DNA from: JAZMZS01 sp045120955
GTDB lineage: Bacteria; Bacillota; Clostridia; Oscillospirales; CAG-272
Assembly (NCBI GenBank): GCA_045120955.1
Contig: JBGVFH010000071.1
Coordinates: forward strand, 1 to 64,000
Reading direction: 5' to 3'
Length of the DNA: 64,000 bases
Both the position numbers and the translations under genes were made by a program. Below are positions 17,026 through 25,735 of this stretch, piece by piece. Every line of letters starts with the position of its first letter. Positions within the stretch are counted from its first letter, which is position 1. Under the pieces are notes generated by a model. That model had not been told where the DNA came from, made no database searches, and worked only from the letters and a program-made list of their open reading frames with translations.

Positions 17026-18216
17026 ATGGAATATAATTTTTCTGACAAAATAAGAGAACTCAAGCCCTCGGCAATAAGAGAGATATTCAAGTCGTTGTCC
17101 GACCCTACCATTATCAGCTTTGCGGCGGGCAATCCTTCTCCCGAATCTTTTCCGGTAGAGGCTCTTGCGAAGCTTAGTGCGGATGTTTTTGAAAACGACT
17201 CTACAACGGCGCTTCAGTACAGCATCACCGAGGGGTATCCTCCATTCCGCGAGGCTGTGGCAAAACGCCAGAGAGAAAAGTTTTCTATCGGTACTGACAG
17301 CGACAGCGTGATGATAGTCAGCGGCGGTCAACAGGGAATGGAGCTTGCGTGTAAGGTATTTTGTAACGAGGGAGATACAGTAATATGCGAAAACCCGAGC
17401 TTTATCGGCTCTCTCAACTCCTTCCGCTCACTAGGTGCCACTCCCATAGGCGTTGAGCTTGAGGAAGACGGGATGGATCTGACGGCACTCGAAAACACCT
17501 TCCGCTGCCATCCTAAGGCAAGACTTTTGTATGTTATTCCTACTTTCCAAAATCCGAGCGGAAGAACGACCTCGTATGAAAAGAGAGTAAAGATATACGA
17601 GCTTGCAAGAAAGTATAACAAAATAATCATAGAGGATAACCCCTACGGCGAGCTTCGCTTCTCGGGAGAGGATATACCTACGCTCAAGAGTATGGATGTT
17701 GACGGCAGAGTCATATACTGTTCGTCATTTTCAAAGATACTCTCTGCAGGTATGCGTGTCGGATTTGTCATAGCGAACAACGAGATAATACAGAAGATGG
17801 CAGTCGCAAAGCAGGGAGAGGATGTACATACAAATATATTCTTCCAGATGCTTGCATACAGATATATGACCGAGTATGACCTTGATGCCCATATAGCCAA
17901 CATAAACAGCATATACAGACGCAAGTGCGCTCTTATGGTGGAGGCGCTCCGAAAGTATATGCCCGCCGAGGTAAAGTATACAAAGCCCGAGGGCGGACTG
18001 TTTATATGGTGCACCTTGCCTGCCAAGGTAGATGCAGGCAAATTTATAAAGACAGCGATAGAGCGCAAGGTTGCGGTAGTACCGGGCACGGCATTTAACT
18101 GCGATACAAATGCCCCCTCGCAGTCGTTCAGACTCAACTACTCGATGCCGACCGACGAGCAAATAGACGAGGGTGTGCGCATACTCGGAGAGCTTGCAAA
18201 AGAGATGCTTTTATAA
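17026..18216 (+). CDS. PLP-dependent class I aminotransferase (2-aminoadipate/aromatic type)
   Basis: 396 residues of fold-type I. ISFAAGNPSPESFP is near the N-terminus (30-43), NPSGR at 176-180, DNPYGELRF at 204-212, the PLP-binding Lys237 in SSFSKILSAGMRVG and the substrate-carboxylate Arg in FRLNYS near the end. The pattern is that of the LysN/MocR-type transaminase group without a DNA-binding domain. The family moves amino groups between 2-oxoglutarate and branched, aromatic or 2-aminoadipate substrates; which one is used here is not clear. GGAG lies upstream. It is followed after 30 nt by trpS. Confidence 0.88.
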   Translation: MEYNFSDKIRELKPSAIREIFKSLSDPTIISFAAGNPSPESFPVEALAKLSADVFENDSTTALQYSITEGYPPFREAVAKRQREKFSIGTDSDSVMIVSGGQQGMELACKVFCNEGDTVICENPSFIGSLNSFRSLGATPIGVELEEDGMDLTALENTFRCHPKARLLYVIPTFQNPSGRTTSYEKRVKIYELARKYNKIIIEDNPYGELRFSGEDIPTLKSMDVDGRVIYCSSFSKILSAGMRVGFVIANNEIIQKMAVAKQGEDVHTNIFFQMLAYRYMTEYDLDAHIANINSIYRRKCALMVEALRKYMPAEVKYTKPEGGLFIWCTLPAKVDAGKFIKTAIERKVAVVPGTAFNCDTNAPSQSFRLNYSMPTDEQIDEGVRILGELAKEMLL

Positions 18217-18246
18217 TTTTACAAAATTTCATTTACGGAGACAGAT

Positions 18247-19257
18247 ATGTTACAGGATAAAAAAGTTGTATTCTCGGGTGTTCAGCCCTCGGGAAATCTT
18301 ACGATAGGAAACTACCTCGGAGCAATAAAAAATTTCGGAGCCTTCAGCGATGAATACAAATGCTTTTACTGCGTGGTCGACGAGCACGCAATAACGGTTA
18401 GACAGGTGCCGGCGGAGCTGAGACGCAGGACTTATGAGACACTTGCTCTTTACATTGCGTGCGGACTTGACCCCGAAAAAAACACTCTTTATGTTCAGTC
18501 TCATGTGCATGAGCACGCAGAGCTGTCATGGATCCTCAACTGCTTTACAATGCACGGAGAGCTTTCGAGAATGACACAGTTCAAGGACAAAAGTGCCAAG
18601 CACGCCGACAACATAAACGCAGGACTCTTTACCTATCCCGTGCTGATGGTAGCGGACATACTTCTCTATATGACGGATATCGTTCCCGTGGGAGTAGATC
18701 AAAAGCAGCACCTCGAGCTTGCCCGTGACGTTGCGCAGCGTTTCAATTCTCTTTACAGCGATACGTTTGTCGTCCCCGAGCCTTATATCGCAAAGTCGGG
18801 AATGAAGATAATGTCACTTGCAGAACCCACTCAAAAAATGTCAAAATCGGACGAAAACCCGAATGCTACCGTGCGTATACTTGATACCAAGGACGAAATA
18901 ATGAGAAAGTTCAAGCGTGCGGTAACGGACTCCGATACATCATCGAGATGTGTCAGATTTGAGGAGGGCAAGGACGGCGTTAACAACCTTATGACGATAT
19001 ACTCTTGCTTTACCGGCAAGAGCTTTGACGAGATAGAGCGTGAGTTTGAGGGGCTCGGATACGGGGCGTTTAAGAGCGCTGTCGGCGAGGCTTGTGCCGA
19101 TGCACTCGCACCTGTCAGAGAAGAGTTTGACAGGCTTATGAAGGATAAGGCGTACCTTGAGACTGTAATGAAAAACGGTGCGATGGATGCATCGAGCGTT
19201 GCCCGCAGAACACTCTCTAAGGTAAAGCGCAAGGTCGGCTTTATCGACATAAGATAA
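18247..19257 (+). CDS. trpS: Tryptophanyl-tRNA synthetase
   Basis: 336 residues, normal for bacterial TrpRS. The class I signature appears as PSGNLTIGNYLGA at 14-26 (TIGN in place of HIGH) and KMSKS at 197-201. GVDQKQHLELARD at 149-161 is part of the tryptophan/ATP pocket. The enzyme charges tRNA-Trp. GGAG lies 7 nt before the ATG. No T-box leader is present in the 30-nt gap, so tryptophan-dependent control in cis is unlikely. A strong terminator hairpin follows (19308-19353). Confidence 0.97.
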   Translation: MLQDKKVVFSGVQPSGNLTIGNYLGAIKNFGAFSDEYKCFYCVVDEHAITVRQVPAELRRRTYETLALYIACGLDPEKNTLYVQSHVHEHAELSWILNCFTMHGELSRMTQFKDKSAKHADNINAGLFTYPVLMVADILLYMTDIVPVGVDQKQHLELARDVAQRFNSLYSDTFVVPEPYIAKSGMKIMSLAEPTQKMSKSDENPNATVRILDTKDEIMRKFKRAVTDSDTSSRCVRFEEGKDGVNNLMTIYSCFTGKSFDEIEREFEGLGYGAFKSAVGEACADALAPVREEFDRLMKDKAYLETVMKNGAMDASSVARRTLSKVKRKVGFIDIR

Positions 19258-19307
19258 GCTTATGTAAATAACACTTCTATCCGTGCGTATTTGTGCGGGA
19301 TGGATAT

Positions 19308-19353
19308 ACAACAAAACGCACCTTTGTCTGCTGGCAAAGGTGCGTTTTGTTGT
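19308..19353 (+). terminator. Terminator hairpin after trpS
   Basis: Two perfectly complementary 19-base arms (19308-19326 and 19335-19353) with an 8-base loop. Its A-rich left arm and T-rich right arm supply the usual T tract. Confidence 0.85.
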
Positions 19354-19580
19354 GAGAATGGGCGATAAAAATAAATTTGTCTATTGCAGTCTGTATTTAA
19401 ACTCTCTCGAAGCTTTGGCGAAATGTTCGCATTGCTCACGGTGAGAAGATCAAAGGCTTACGTCTTTGATGAGATATTTGCGTCGGTGCAAGAAGATAAT
19501 ATTAGATCCACCCACACGCCGTAGAGTCGGATCTCACCGCCGAAGGAGATCTCACCCGCTTGACAGGGCAGAATTAAAAT
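19354..19580. other. Gene-free stretch between trpS terminator and tRNA-Arg terminator
   Basis: No supportable gene. Short hairpins are present, for example ATCAAAG at 19449-19455 pairing with CTTTGAT at 19464-19470. The 9-base GATCTCACC occurs twice within about 30 bases near 19530-19555. It lies between two convergent terminators, so it may be untranscribed. A short minus-strand frame running from the tRNA into it is judged spurious. Confidence 0.4.
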
Positions 19581-19614
19581 AAAAAACCGACAAGCCAAAA
19601 CTTGTCGGTTTTTT
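19581..19614 (-). terminator. Terminator of tRNA-Arg
   Basis: Perfect 14-base arms (19581-19594 and 19601-19614) around the loop CCAAAA, with T tracts on both strands. It directly abuts the encoded CCA of the tRNA. Confidence 0.85.
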
Positions 19615-19690
19615 TGGCGCGCCACGCAGGATTCGAACCTGCGACCTACCGGTTCGTAGCCGGGCACTCTATCCACTGAGCTAGTGGCGC
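19615..19690 (-). tRNA. tRNA-Arg (anticodon ACG)
   Basis: The minus strand folds as a 76-nt cloverleaf. The acceptor GCGCCAC pairs with GTGGCGC, then comes discriminator G and an encoded CCA (19617-19615). The D arm contains AGCTCAGTGGATAGAG, the anticodon loop CTACGAA gives ACG, and the T arm GCAGGTTCGAATCCTGC is intact. A34 is expected to be edited to inosine by TadA to read CGU, CGC and CGA (known for this isoacceptor). It has its own promoter at 19716-19744 and a terminator immediately downstream. Confidence 0.97.
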
Positions 19691-19715
19691 AATGTCGTAT
19701 TATCACGACTTGTAT

Positions 19716-19744
19716 ATATTACCACAGATTATCGGAATTGTCAA
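19716..19744 (-). promoter_or_regulatory. Sigma-A promoter of tRNA-Arg
   Basis: On the minus strand TTGACA (19744-19739), a 17-nt spacer and TAATAT (19721-19716), 25 nt before the mature tRNA 5' end. Confidence 0.75.
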
Positions 19745-19856
19745 GAGTTATTGAAAAGTTTTTTCTTGCCAAACCAAAAAAAGATTTGCAAAAGACCGCA
19801 AAGAGAGAAAAAATTAAAATTATCATCATAAGTTGCGGACAATCTCAAAAATAAAG

Positions 19857-19885
19857 TTGAAAAGATTGCTGTTATGTGTTATAAT
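19857..19885 (+). promoter_or_regulatory. Sigma-A promoter with extended -10
   Basis: TTGAAA (19857-19862), 17-nt spacer ending in TGT, and perfect TATAAT (19880-19885). It drives the small membrane protein at 19980. The transcribed leader contains two small GC hairpins (19910-19922 and 19923-19938). Confidence 0.8.
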
Positions 19886-19979
19886 AACTCGGTATAGTAT
19901 TATTGGATGCCGCTTTTTGCGGACCGCATTGATGCGGTACAAAAACATAGATACGTCTGTCAGATGAGGATGCTTTTAG

Positions 19980-20489
19980 ATGAGAAGAAACGAAATACTT
20001 GAGTATACAAGAAATTGCAGAGCTGAGGGCGCTTTGCTCGCACGAATAGTTTTCTTGTGTGTGATATATGTTTTTTTGGGCTTCGTTACCTTATATATGA
20101 CTCTGCTTGTCGGAAATTTCAGCGCATTTATCGTATGTGCCGTGCTTTCCGTGTCTGTTATTTTTATAACAAAGCCGTTTTTCTCCGAAAAAAGAGACTA
20201 TGAGATCGTTGACGGGAGCTTTCGCATATATAAGGTGTATGGAAATGCAGTATCAAAAAAGGTCTTTGAGTGCGAGCTTCGATCCATGCAAAAAATCGCA
20301 CCTTACAGGGAAAACACGGATATCAGCGGCGTTGTCAAAACAAATGATTATCTTTCCGATGGCAGATCAAAGGATGCCTATTATGCGATATATACACAAA
20401 ACGGAGAAAAATGTGCCGTTATCTTTGACGCTGACCAAAAGTTCTATGATGCTGCGGCGTTTTACAATCCCCGTGCTTTTGAAAGATAA
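19980..20489 (+). CDS. Small two-helix membrane protein, DUF6106-like
   Basis: 169 residues. A short basic N-terminus (MRRNEILEYTRNCRAEG) is followed by two membrane helices (about 21-43 and 47-67) and a soluble, PH-like C-terminal domain with YEIVDGSFRIYKVYG and KDAYYAIYTQNGEKCAVIFD. This layout resembles the clostridial DUF6106 family, whose function is unknown. The binding site is weak (GAGGA about 10 nt upstream). It has its own promoter, and no terminator separates it from the lipoprotein gene 91 nt downstream. Confidence 0.65.
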   Translation: MRRNEILEYTRNCRAEGALLARIVFLCVIYVFLGFVTLYMTLLVGNFSAFIVCAVLSVSVIFITKPFFSEKRDYEIVDGSFRIYKVYGNAVSKKVFECELRSMQKIAPYRENTDISGVVKTNDYLSDGRSKDAYYAIYTQNGEKCAVIFDADQKFYDAAAFYNPRAFER

Positions 20490-20580
20490 GGGGCGGAAAT
20501 GACTGTAGCTTTGGTGAATTCATAATACAAGTTGTCGCATGAATATGATATAGCAGATCTATTTTTTCGGAGGATTTGTT

Positions 20581-21165
20581 ATGTCTGTAAAAATATCTGT
20601 TGTATCTATTTCGCTTGCGCTTGTTACATTGCTTTTTACCTCGTGCTCGCAAAAGACCGATCGTACGGTATGCCGTGTGTTTGAAAAGCCTTTTTGCGCT
20701 GAGCTCACGGTAAAAAACGCAGAGGGAGAGTACTGTGCCTCGGTGACTCTCGGCGCCGTCCCCGACGAAGCTGCCGAAACAAACGAAGCGGACGGGCAGG
20801 ACAGCGGGCAGAACACGACAGCACCGCGCGACGGAAATGTTGTGTATACGTCTCCCGATAATATAACAGGGATTTCCGCAGTTCGCACATCAGGCTCTGT
20901 CAGCGTGAATGTGTGCGGTATCGAGGTGGTACCGTCGGAGAACATTGCGCAAAGGTACACATACCTGCTTGACCTGTTGGACATGAGAGCAGATGAAGTG
21001 ACCGAGATGCATGATGATGAGTACAGCGGGCGGGGAGTCACTGTTTTGAAATTTATCCATGGCGGTGAAGAGGTAAGTGTGTGCATAGACAAGGAGAGCG
21101 GAGCGCCGATATACCTCGACGGAAATGATATTGCTCTTACGTTTGATAAATTTATATATACATAA
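20581..21165 (+). CDS. Unknown lipoprotein
   Basis: 194 residues, not recognised. The signal peptide ends in a lipobox LFTSC, with the acylated Cys near residue 22, so the protein is anchored on the outer face of the membrane. A Glu/Asp/Thr-rich linker (about 60-85) separates two beta-rich parts, the second with VLKFIHGGEEVSVCIDKESGAPIY. The end resembles domains in sporulation or germination-associated lipoproteins, but not enough to name one. GGAGGA lies before the ATG. alr follows after 35 nt, so the two are probably in one transcript. Confidence 0.65.
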   Translation: MSVKISVVSISLALVTLLFTSCSQKTDRTVCRVFEKPFCAELTVKNAEGEYCASVTLGAVPDEAAETNEADGQDSGQNTTAPRDGNVVYTSPDNITGISAVRTSGSVSVNVCGIEVVPSENIAQRYTYLLDLLDMRADEVTEMHDDEYSGRGVTVLKFIHGGEEVSVCIDKESGAPIYLDGNDIALTFDKFIYT

Positions 21166-21200
21166 GCGTTAAAATAGTTAAGATAGGACGATGATTTAAC

Positions 21201-22364
21201 TTGTTAAAACATAAAATATGGGCGGAGATAGACACCTCTGCGCTCGAACACAACTATAAAAGAGTAAAAGAAACGGTAGAAAAAAACAGCCCGAATTGCC
21301 GTGTTATGTGTATAGTCAAGGCTGACTGCTACGGTCACGGTACGGAGCTGTGCATACCTAAGCTTGCGGAAATGGGTGTGCGTGACTACGGTGTTTCGTG
21401 TATTGAGGAAGCTGTTGCGGTGCGAAAGTATGCACCGAATGCAAGAATTCTCATTCTCGGCTACACTCCGACAGAGAATATTGTATCACTGATAGAGGAA
21501 AACATCACGCAGGCGGTATATTCCTACAGCTATGCAAAGGAGCTTTCCGACGCAGCTGAGGCGGCGGCAGAGGAGGGGCGCATAAAAAAGGACAGCAAGC
21601 TGTTATGCCACGTCAAGGTCGATACGGGCATGAACCGCATCGGTTTTTGTGCGGATGACGGTGAGTGCGTACAGCAGATATGCGATGCGGCAAGGCTGCC
21701 TTACCTGTGCTTTGTCGGTGCGTTTACTCATTTTGCCTGTGCGGATGAGACCGAGGGCGAGAAGCGTGATATGAGCATAGCACAATACAACAGTTTTACC
21801 CGAATCGTCAAGGAGCTGTCGGACAGAGGTATCAGCTTCGAAACTGTACATTGCTGCAACAGCGCCGCCGCAATAAGATATCCCGAATATAATATGGATA
21901 TGATAAGACTGGGCATCATGCTTTACGGTCACTCTCCGTTTCGATCTGAGTACGATATCGGGCTTGTGCCGGTGATGCGCTTTGTCAGCACCGTGACACA
22001 TATACATAAGCTCAAAGCGGGCGATTGTGTCAGCTACGGAGCAACTTTCCGAGCAGAGCGGGACATGACGCTTGCCACGGTAGCCGCAGGGTATGCAGAC
22101 GGTTTTTTGCGTGTTCTCGGCAAGGGCGGGATGTACATACACGGAAAGTACGCACCTGTCGTCGGCAGGGTCTGCATGGACCAATGTATGCTTGATATCA
22201 GTGATATTGAAGACGTACGTATCGGCGATGAGGCTGAGATATTTGACTCTGAGGGCAAAAATATAAGGCAGTTGTCCGAGCTTGCCGAAACGATAAACTA
22301 TGAGCTTTTGTGTTCTGTTTCAAAAAGAGTGAACAGAATTGCCGTAAGCGGCAAAAACAGCTGA
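21201..22364 (+). CDS. alr: Alanine racemase
   Basis: 387 residues starting with TTG at 21201. An in-frame stop at 21192-21194 and the match of LKHKIWAEIDTSALEHNYK to the family N-terminus leave no other sensible start. The PLP-binding Lys40 lies in IVKADCYGHG, and the second catalytic residue Tyr279 in CVSYGATFR. GRVCMDQCMLDIS is the usual C-terminal motif. It makes D-alanine for peptidoglycan. It is not next to ddl or a toxin-antitoxin pair as in some firmicutes. Confidence 0.95.
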   Translation: MLKHKIWAEIDTSALEHNYKRVKETVEKNSPNCRVMCIVKADCYGHGTELCIPKLAEMGVRDYGVSCIEEAVAVRKYAPNARILILGYTPTENIVSLIEENITQAVYSYSYAKELSDAAEAAAEEGRIKKDSKLLCHVKVDTGMNRIGFCADDGECVQQICDAARLPYLCFVGAFTHFACADETEGEKRDMSIAQYNSFTRIVKELSDRGISFETVHCCNSAAAIRYPEYNMDMIRLGIMLYGHSPFRSEYDIGLVPVMRFVSTVTHIHKLKAGDCVSYGATFRAERDMTLATVAAGYADGFLRVLGKGGMYIHGKYAPVVGRVCMDQCMLDISDIEDVRIGDEAEIFDSEGKNIRQLSELAETINYELLCSVSKRVNRIAVSGKNS

Positions 22365-22401
22365 TAAAGAAAGTGAAAAAGCACAGGAGGTGAAAATAAA
22401 T

Positions 22402-23850
22402 ATGACGCTTATGCAGAGAAAAAAGCATAAAATGCCATGCTTGTTTTGCGCTGTGCTCATTGCTGCGGTGCTCGCTTGCTCTTTGACAGGCTGTGCAACA
22501 ACTTCGGATACGGGAACGGAAAGCACTTCGGAAAATTCTGCAGGTGCTCAGACTGCGGAAAACGGTGCGCAGAACACACAATCTGCCGATACCGACAATA
22601 TATACGATACTCCAAATGATGAGCATCACCACTACAACGGAACGAGCTTTACCGTTCTTACTTCGAGCTCGGATGCGTCAAACGATATATTTTTCTCGGA
22701 GCAGGAAGCCTCTGATGTGTACTGTATTCAGAGCGCAAAGAGAAACGAGGCTGTAGAGCAGAAGCTCGGCATAATTATACAGCAGAAGACAGCGTCTGAT
22801 GTGACCGAATATATAAAGGAAACAAATGCATCGGGCAATGCTCCCGACCTTGTGTATTCAAGCGGCAAAAACGGTATCTCCGAGATGATGCTCTACGGGT
22901 GCCTTGAGGACTTGTATGAATATAAAGACGACACCCTGACCTCGGTTGGCGTATCTGTCAGCGTTGTCAGACAGCTCAGCGTATACGGAAAGCTGTATAT
23001 GCTAACGGGAGCACCTATTCGTTCCTCTGTCGAGAATACAGCCGCTGTTGCGTATAATGCCGAGCTTATGAAAAGCATGGGATATGAGGCAGGGTATCTT
23101 GAGGAGCTTGTCCTCGGCGGAGAGTGGACGCTTGATACCATGAGCACCCTTGCAAAAAAGGCTCAGAGCCAAAGCGGCTCGGACACGTTTTGCTCAGTCG
23201 GCGGCGGCGCAGAGTCTCTTTACTGTATGTGGAAGGGAATGGGGGCGCTCACTGTAGAAAAGCTCAACGGCGATGTGCCGTCGGTGTCTGTCTACAGCCC
23301 GAAAAACATATACTATTTTGAGCGTGTAAATGATTTTGCAAACGATGTTGGAGAGATATCGGAAAATGCGCAAGACTCGCTGTTTTATATAGAGACGATA
23401 GGTCAGATAAAGGAAAAAGTCAAGCATAGCTACGGAATATTACCGATGCCGTCCTACCATGAGGGCGGCGAGTACACCTGCGTCCTTGATTTTGACGATA
23501 CATTCTTTACGGCTGTGCCTGCAGGTGCCGCAAGAAAACAGATGTCACTTGATTATCTGCACGGCTTTTACGATCTGTCGGTGGATACGGTGTACTCTGT
23601 TACGGTAGCTGAGAATACATTTGGCAGCGGCGAGGTGCTTGATGTTATACTCAAGAGCAGATACTTTGATTTTCTTGATATGTACGGCATAGGACATATA
23701 GTGAGCACGGCGTTTTATTCGCAGACGGATACGGATGACTTTGACGATCTTCTCAGCGCCCGTGCGAAGTTTGCGGCAGAAGCGCTTGATATTGCGCTGA
23801 GACAGACAGTAGGCACTAATACAAACTCAAATTCCAATACATCAGAATAA
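22402..23850 (+). CDS. Lipoprotein resembling ABC extracellular solute-binding proteins
   Basis: 482 residues from the ATG at 22402. A GTG at 22390 is part of the perfect AGGAGGTGA binding site and is rejected. The signal peptide ends in the lipobox LTGC, followed by a Ser/Thr/Asn/Gln-rich linker of about 55 residues. The body has features of family-1 sugar-binding proteins, such as FTVLTSSSD, APDLVYSS, LYMLTGAPI and a GGEWTLDTM segment. No permease or ATPase gene lies nearby, so it is an orphan binding protein or has another surface role. The substrate is unknown. Confidence 0.75.
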   Translation: MTLMQRKKHKMPCLFCAVLIAAVLACSLTGCATTSDTGTESTSENSAGAQTAENGAQNTQSADTDNIYDTPNDEHHHYNGTSFTVLTSSSDASNDIFFSEQEASDVYCIQSAKRNEAVEQKLGIIIQQKTASDVTEYIKETNASGNAPDLVYSSGKNGISEMMLYGCLEDLYEYKDDTLTSVGVSVSVVRQLSVYGKLYMLTGAPIRSSVENTAAVAYNAELMKSMGYEAGYLEELVLGGEWTLDTMSTLAKKAQSQSGSDTFCSVGGGAESLYCMWKGMGALTVEKLNGDVPSVSVYSPKNIYYFERVNDFANDVGEISENAQDSLFYIETIGQIKEKVKHSYGILPMPSYHEGGEYTCVLDFDDTFFTAVPAGAARKQMSLDYLHGFYDLSVDTVYSVTVAENTFGSGEVLDVILKSRYFDFLDMYGIGHIVSTAFYSQTDTDDFDDLLSARAKFAAEALDIALRQTVGTNTNSNSNTSE

Positions 23851-23886
23851 AAATGAAATTCCAAAGAAAAGGATAAGGATAAAGAT

Positions 23887-25677
23887 ATGGCAGAACTTTT
23901 TTGTGAAAATGACAGAAGAACAAACTACTGCGGCGAGCTCGATGAGGGCAACATCGGTCAGCACGTAACGGTGCTCGGATGGGTGCAGAGACAGCGTGAC
24001 CTCGGAGCGCTGATATTTATCGATCTGCGTGACCGCACGGGAATAGTACAGCTTGCCTTTGACGATACCACCGACAGAGACATATTCCAAAAGGCGTTTA
24101 CGACGAGAAGTGAGTTTGTCGTATGCGCAAAGGGTACGGTCCGTCCCAGAGGGGAGGGTGCCGTCAACCGCACACTTAAAAGCGGCGGCATTGAGATAGC
24201 GGTCGATGAGTACAAGGTGCTCAGTGCGGCTCACACAACACCCTTCGAGGTAAATGACGATAACAACGTAAGAGACGAGATATCGCTCAAATACAGATAT
24301 ATCGACCTGCGCCGCCCGAAGCTGCAAAAGAACATCAAGATGCGCCATGATATCGCAAGAATTGCCCGTGAGTATTTTTATGACAACGGCTTTTATGAGA
24401 TAGAAACTCCCATGATGATAAAGCCTACCCCCGAGGGTGCAAGAGACTATCTCGTTCCGTCGAGAATACACAACGGTAAATTTTATGCACTTCCTCAGTC
24501 GCCTCAGATATACAAACAGCTGCTCATGCTTTCGGGCTTTGACAGATATATTCAGATAGCAAGGTGCTTCAGAGATGAGGACCTGCGTGCGGACAGACAG
24601 CCTGAGTTTACCCAGATAGACCTTGAGATGTCATTTGTCACACAGGAAGATATCATGCAGATGATAGAGGGATTTATGCGCCGTGTGTTCAAGGAAACGG
24701 TAAACTATGAAGTCCCCGCAAACGTAAAGCGTCTGACATACGCAGATGCAATGAACAAGTACGGCTCGGATAAGCCGGATACACGCTTCGGTATGGAGAT
24801 ATGCGATATATCCGACATAGTTGCAAACAGCGGCTTTTCCGTATTTTCGTCGGCTGTGGCTGACGGCGGCTCGGTGCGAGGTATCGTAGCAAAGGGCGGT
24901 GCGGCTAAGCTCACGAGAAAAGAGATCGACAAGCTCATTGAAAAGGCAAAGGGAATAGGAGCAAAGGGTGTTGCCTACATCCGCTTTACCGAAGAGACAC
25001 CCACCTGCTCGTTTGGCAAGTATATGGCAGAGGGCGAGCTTGAGACTATAATGGAGCGTCTCGGCTGTGAGCGTGGAGATGCGGCGTTTATCGTAGCGGA
25101 TAAAAACCGTGTTACATTGCCTGTTCTCGGTATGCTCAGACTAACTATAGCAAAGCAGCTTGATATGATACCCGATACATGGGATCTTCTTTGGATAACC
25201 GAGTTTCCGTTCTTTGAGTGGAATGAAGAAACACAGAATTGGGATGCGATGCACCACCCCTTTACAATGCCGCTTGACGAGTGCCTTGAATATCTCGACA
25301 CGGACCCCGGAAAGGTGCGTGCAAAGGCTTACGACTTGGTGCTTAACGGCGTTGAGCTACTCTCGGGCTCTATCCGCATTACGGACTATGAGCTTCAGGA
25401 AAAAATGTTTGACTGCTTAGGTCTGACAAAAGAGGAGATCGACTCTAAGTTCGGCTTCCTTGTTGATGCATATAAATTCGGTGCACCTCCTCACGGCGGC
25501 GCAGGTATAGGACTTGACAGACTTGCAATGCTGCTGTGCGGTGCAGAGTCTCTGCGTGATGTCATAGCTTTCCCGAAGGTGCAGAACGCAAGCGAGCTTA
25601 TGTCGGGATGCCCTGCTCCTCAGGAACAGAAGGCTCTTGATGAACTCGGTATCGCTGTTGTAGCAAGCGAGGAGTAA
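23887..25677 (+). CDS. aspS: Aspartyl-tRNA synthetase (bacterial type)
   Basis: 596 residues, the length of bacterial AspRS with the GAD insertion. The N-terminal OB-fold has VLGWVQRQRDLGALIFIDLRD. Class II motif 2 is seen as CFRDEDLRADRQPEFTQID and motif 3 as GIGLDRLAML. The GAD domain spans about 290-410. It charges tRNA-Asp. Whether it also charges tRNA-Asn, as the non-discriminating type does, cannot be settled by eye. AAGGAT repeats precede the ATG. A terminator-like hairpin (25690-25717) follows. Confidence 0.96.
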   Translation: MAELFCENDRRTNYCGELDEGNIGQHVTVLGWVQRQRDLGALIFIDLRDRTGIVQLAFDDTTDRDIFQKAFTTRSEFVVCAKGTVRPRGEGAVNRTLKSGGIEIAVDEYKVLSAAHTTPFEVNDDNNVRDEISLKYRYIDLRRPKLQKNIKMRHDIARIAREYFYDNGFYEIETPMMIKPTPEGARDYLVPSRIHNGKFYALPQSPQIYKQLLMLSGFDRYIQIARCFRDEDLRADRQPEFTQIDLEMSFVTQEDIMQMIEGFMRRVFKETVNYEVPANVKRLTYADAMNKYGSDKPDTRFGMEICDISDIVANSGFSVFSSAVADGGSVRGIVAKGGAAKLTRKEIDKLIEKAKGIGAKGVAYIRFTEETPTCSFGKYMAEGELETIMERLGCERGDAAFIVADKNRVTLPVLGMLRLTIAKQLDMIPDTWDLLWITEFPFFEWNEETQNWDAMHHPFTMPLDECLEYLDTDPGKVRAKAYDLVLNGVELLSGSIRITDYELQEKMFDCLGLTKEEIDSKFGFLVDAYKFGAPPHGGAGIGLDRLAMLLCGAESLRDVIAFPKVQNASELMSGCPAPQEQKALDELGIAVVASEE

Positions 25678-25689
25678 AGAATAATTCAC

Positions 25690-25720
25690 ATATAGCCGCA
25701 CACCCGTGCGGCTATATATT
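25690..25720 (+). terminator. Terminator-like hairpin after aspS
   Basis: Perfect 12-base arms (25690-25701 and 25706-25717) with loop ACCC. The downstream T tract is weak, so read-through into truB is likely. Confidence 0.55.
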
Positions 25721-25735
25721 TAAGAGACGGTCAAA

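Noticed and set aside
18217..18246. T-box leader before trpS
   Set aside because: The gap to the previous gene is only 30 bases and has no specifier or T-box sequence.
19458..19706. Minus-strand frame of 82 codons over the tRNA
   Set aside because: It runs through the whole tRNA-Arg and its terminator. Such RRFESC-containing frames are translations of tRNA genes.
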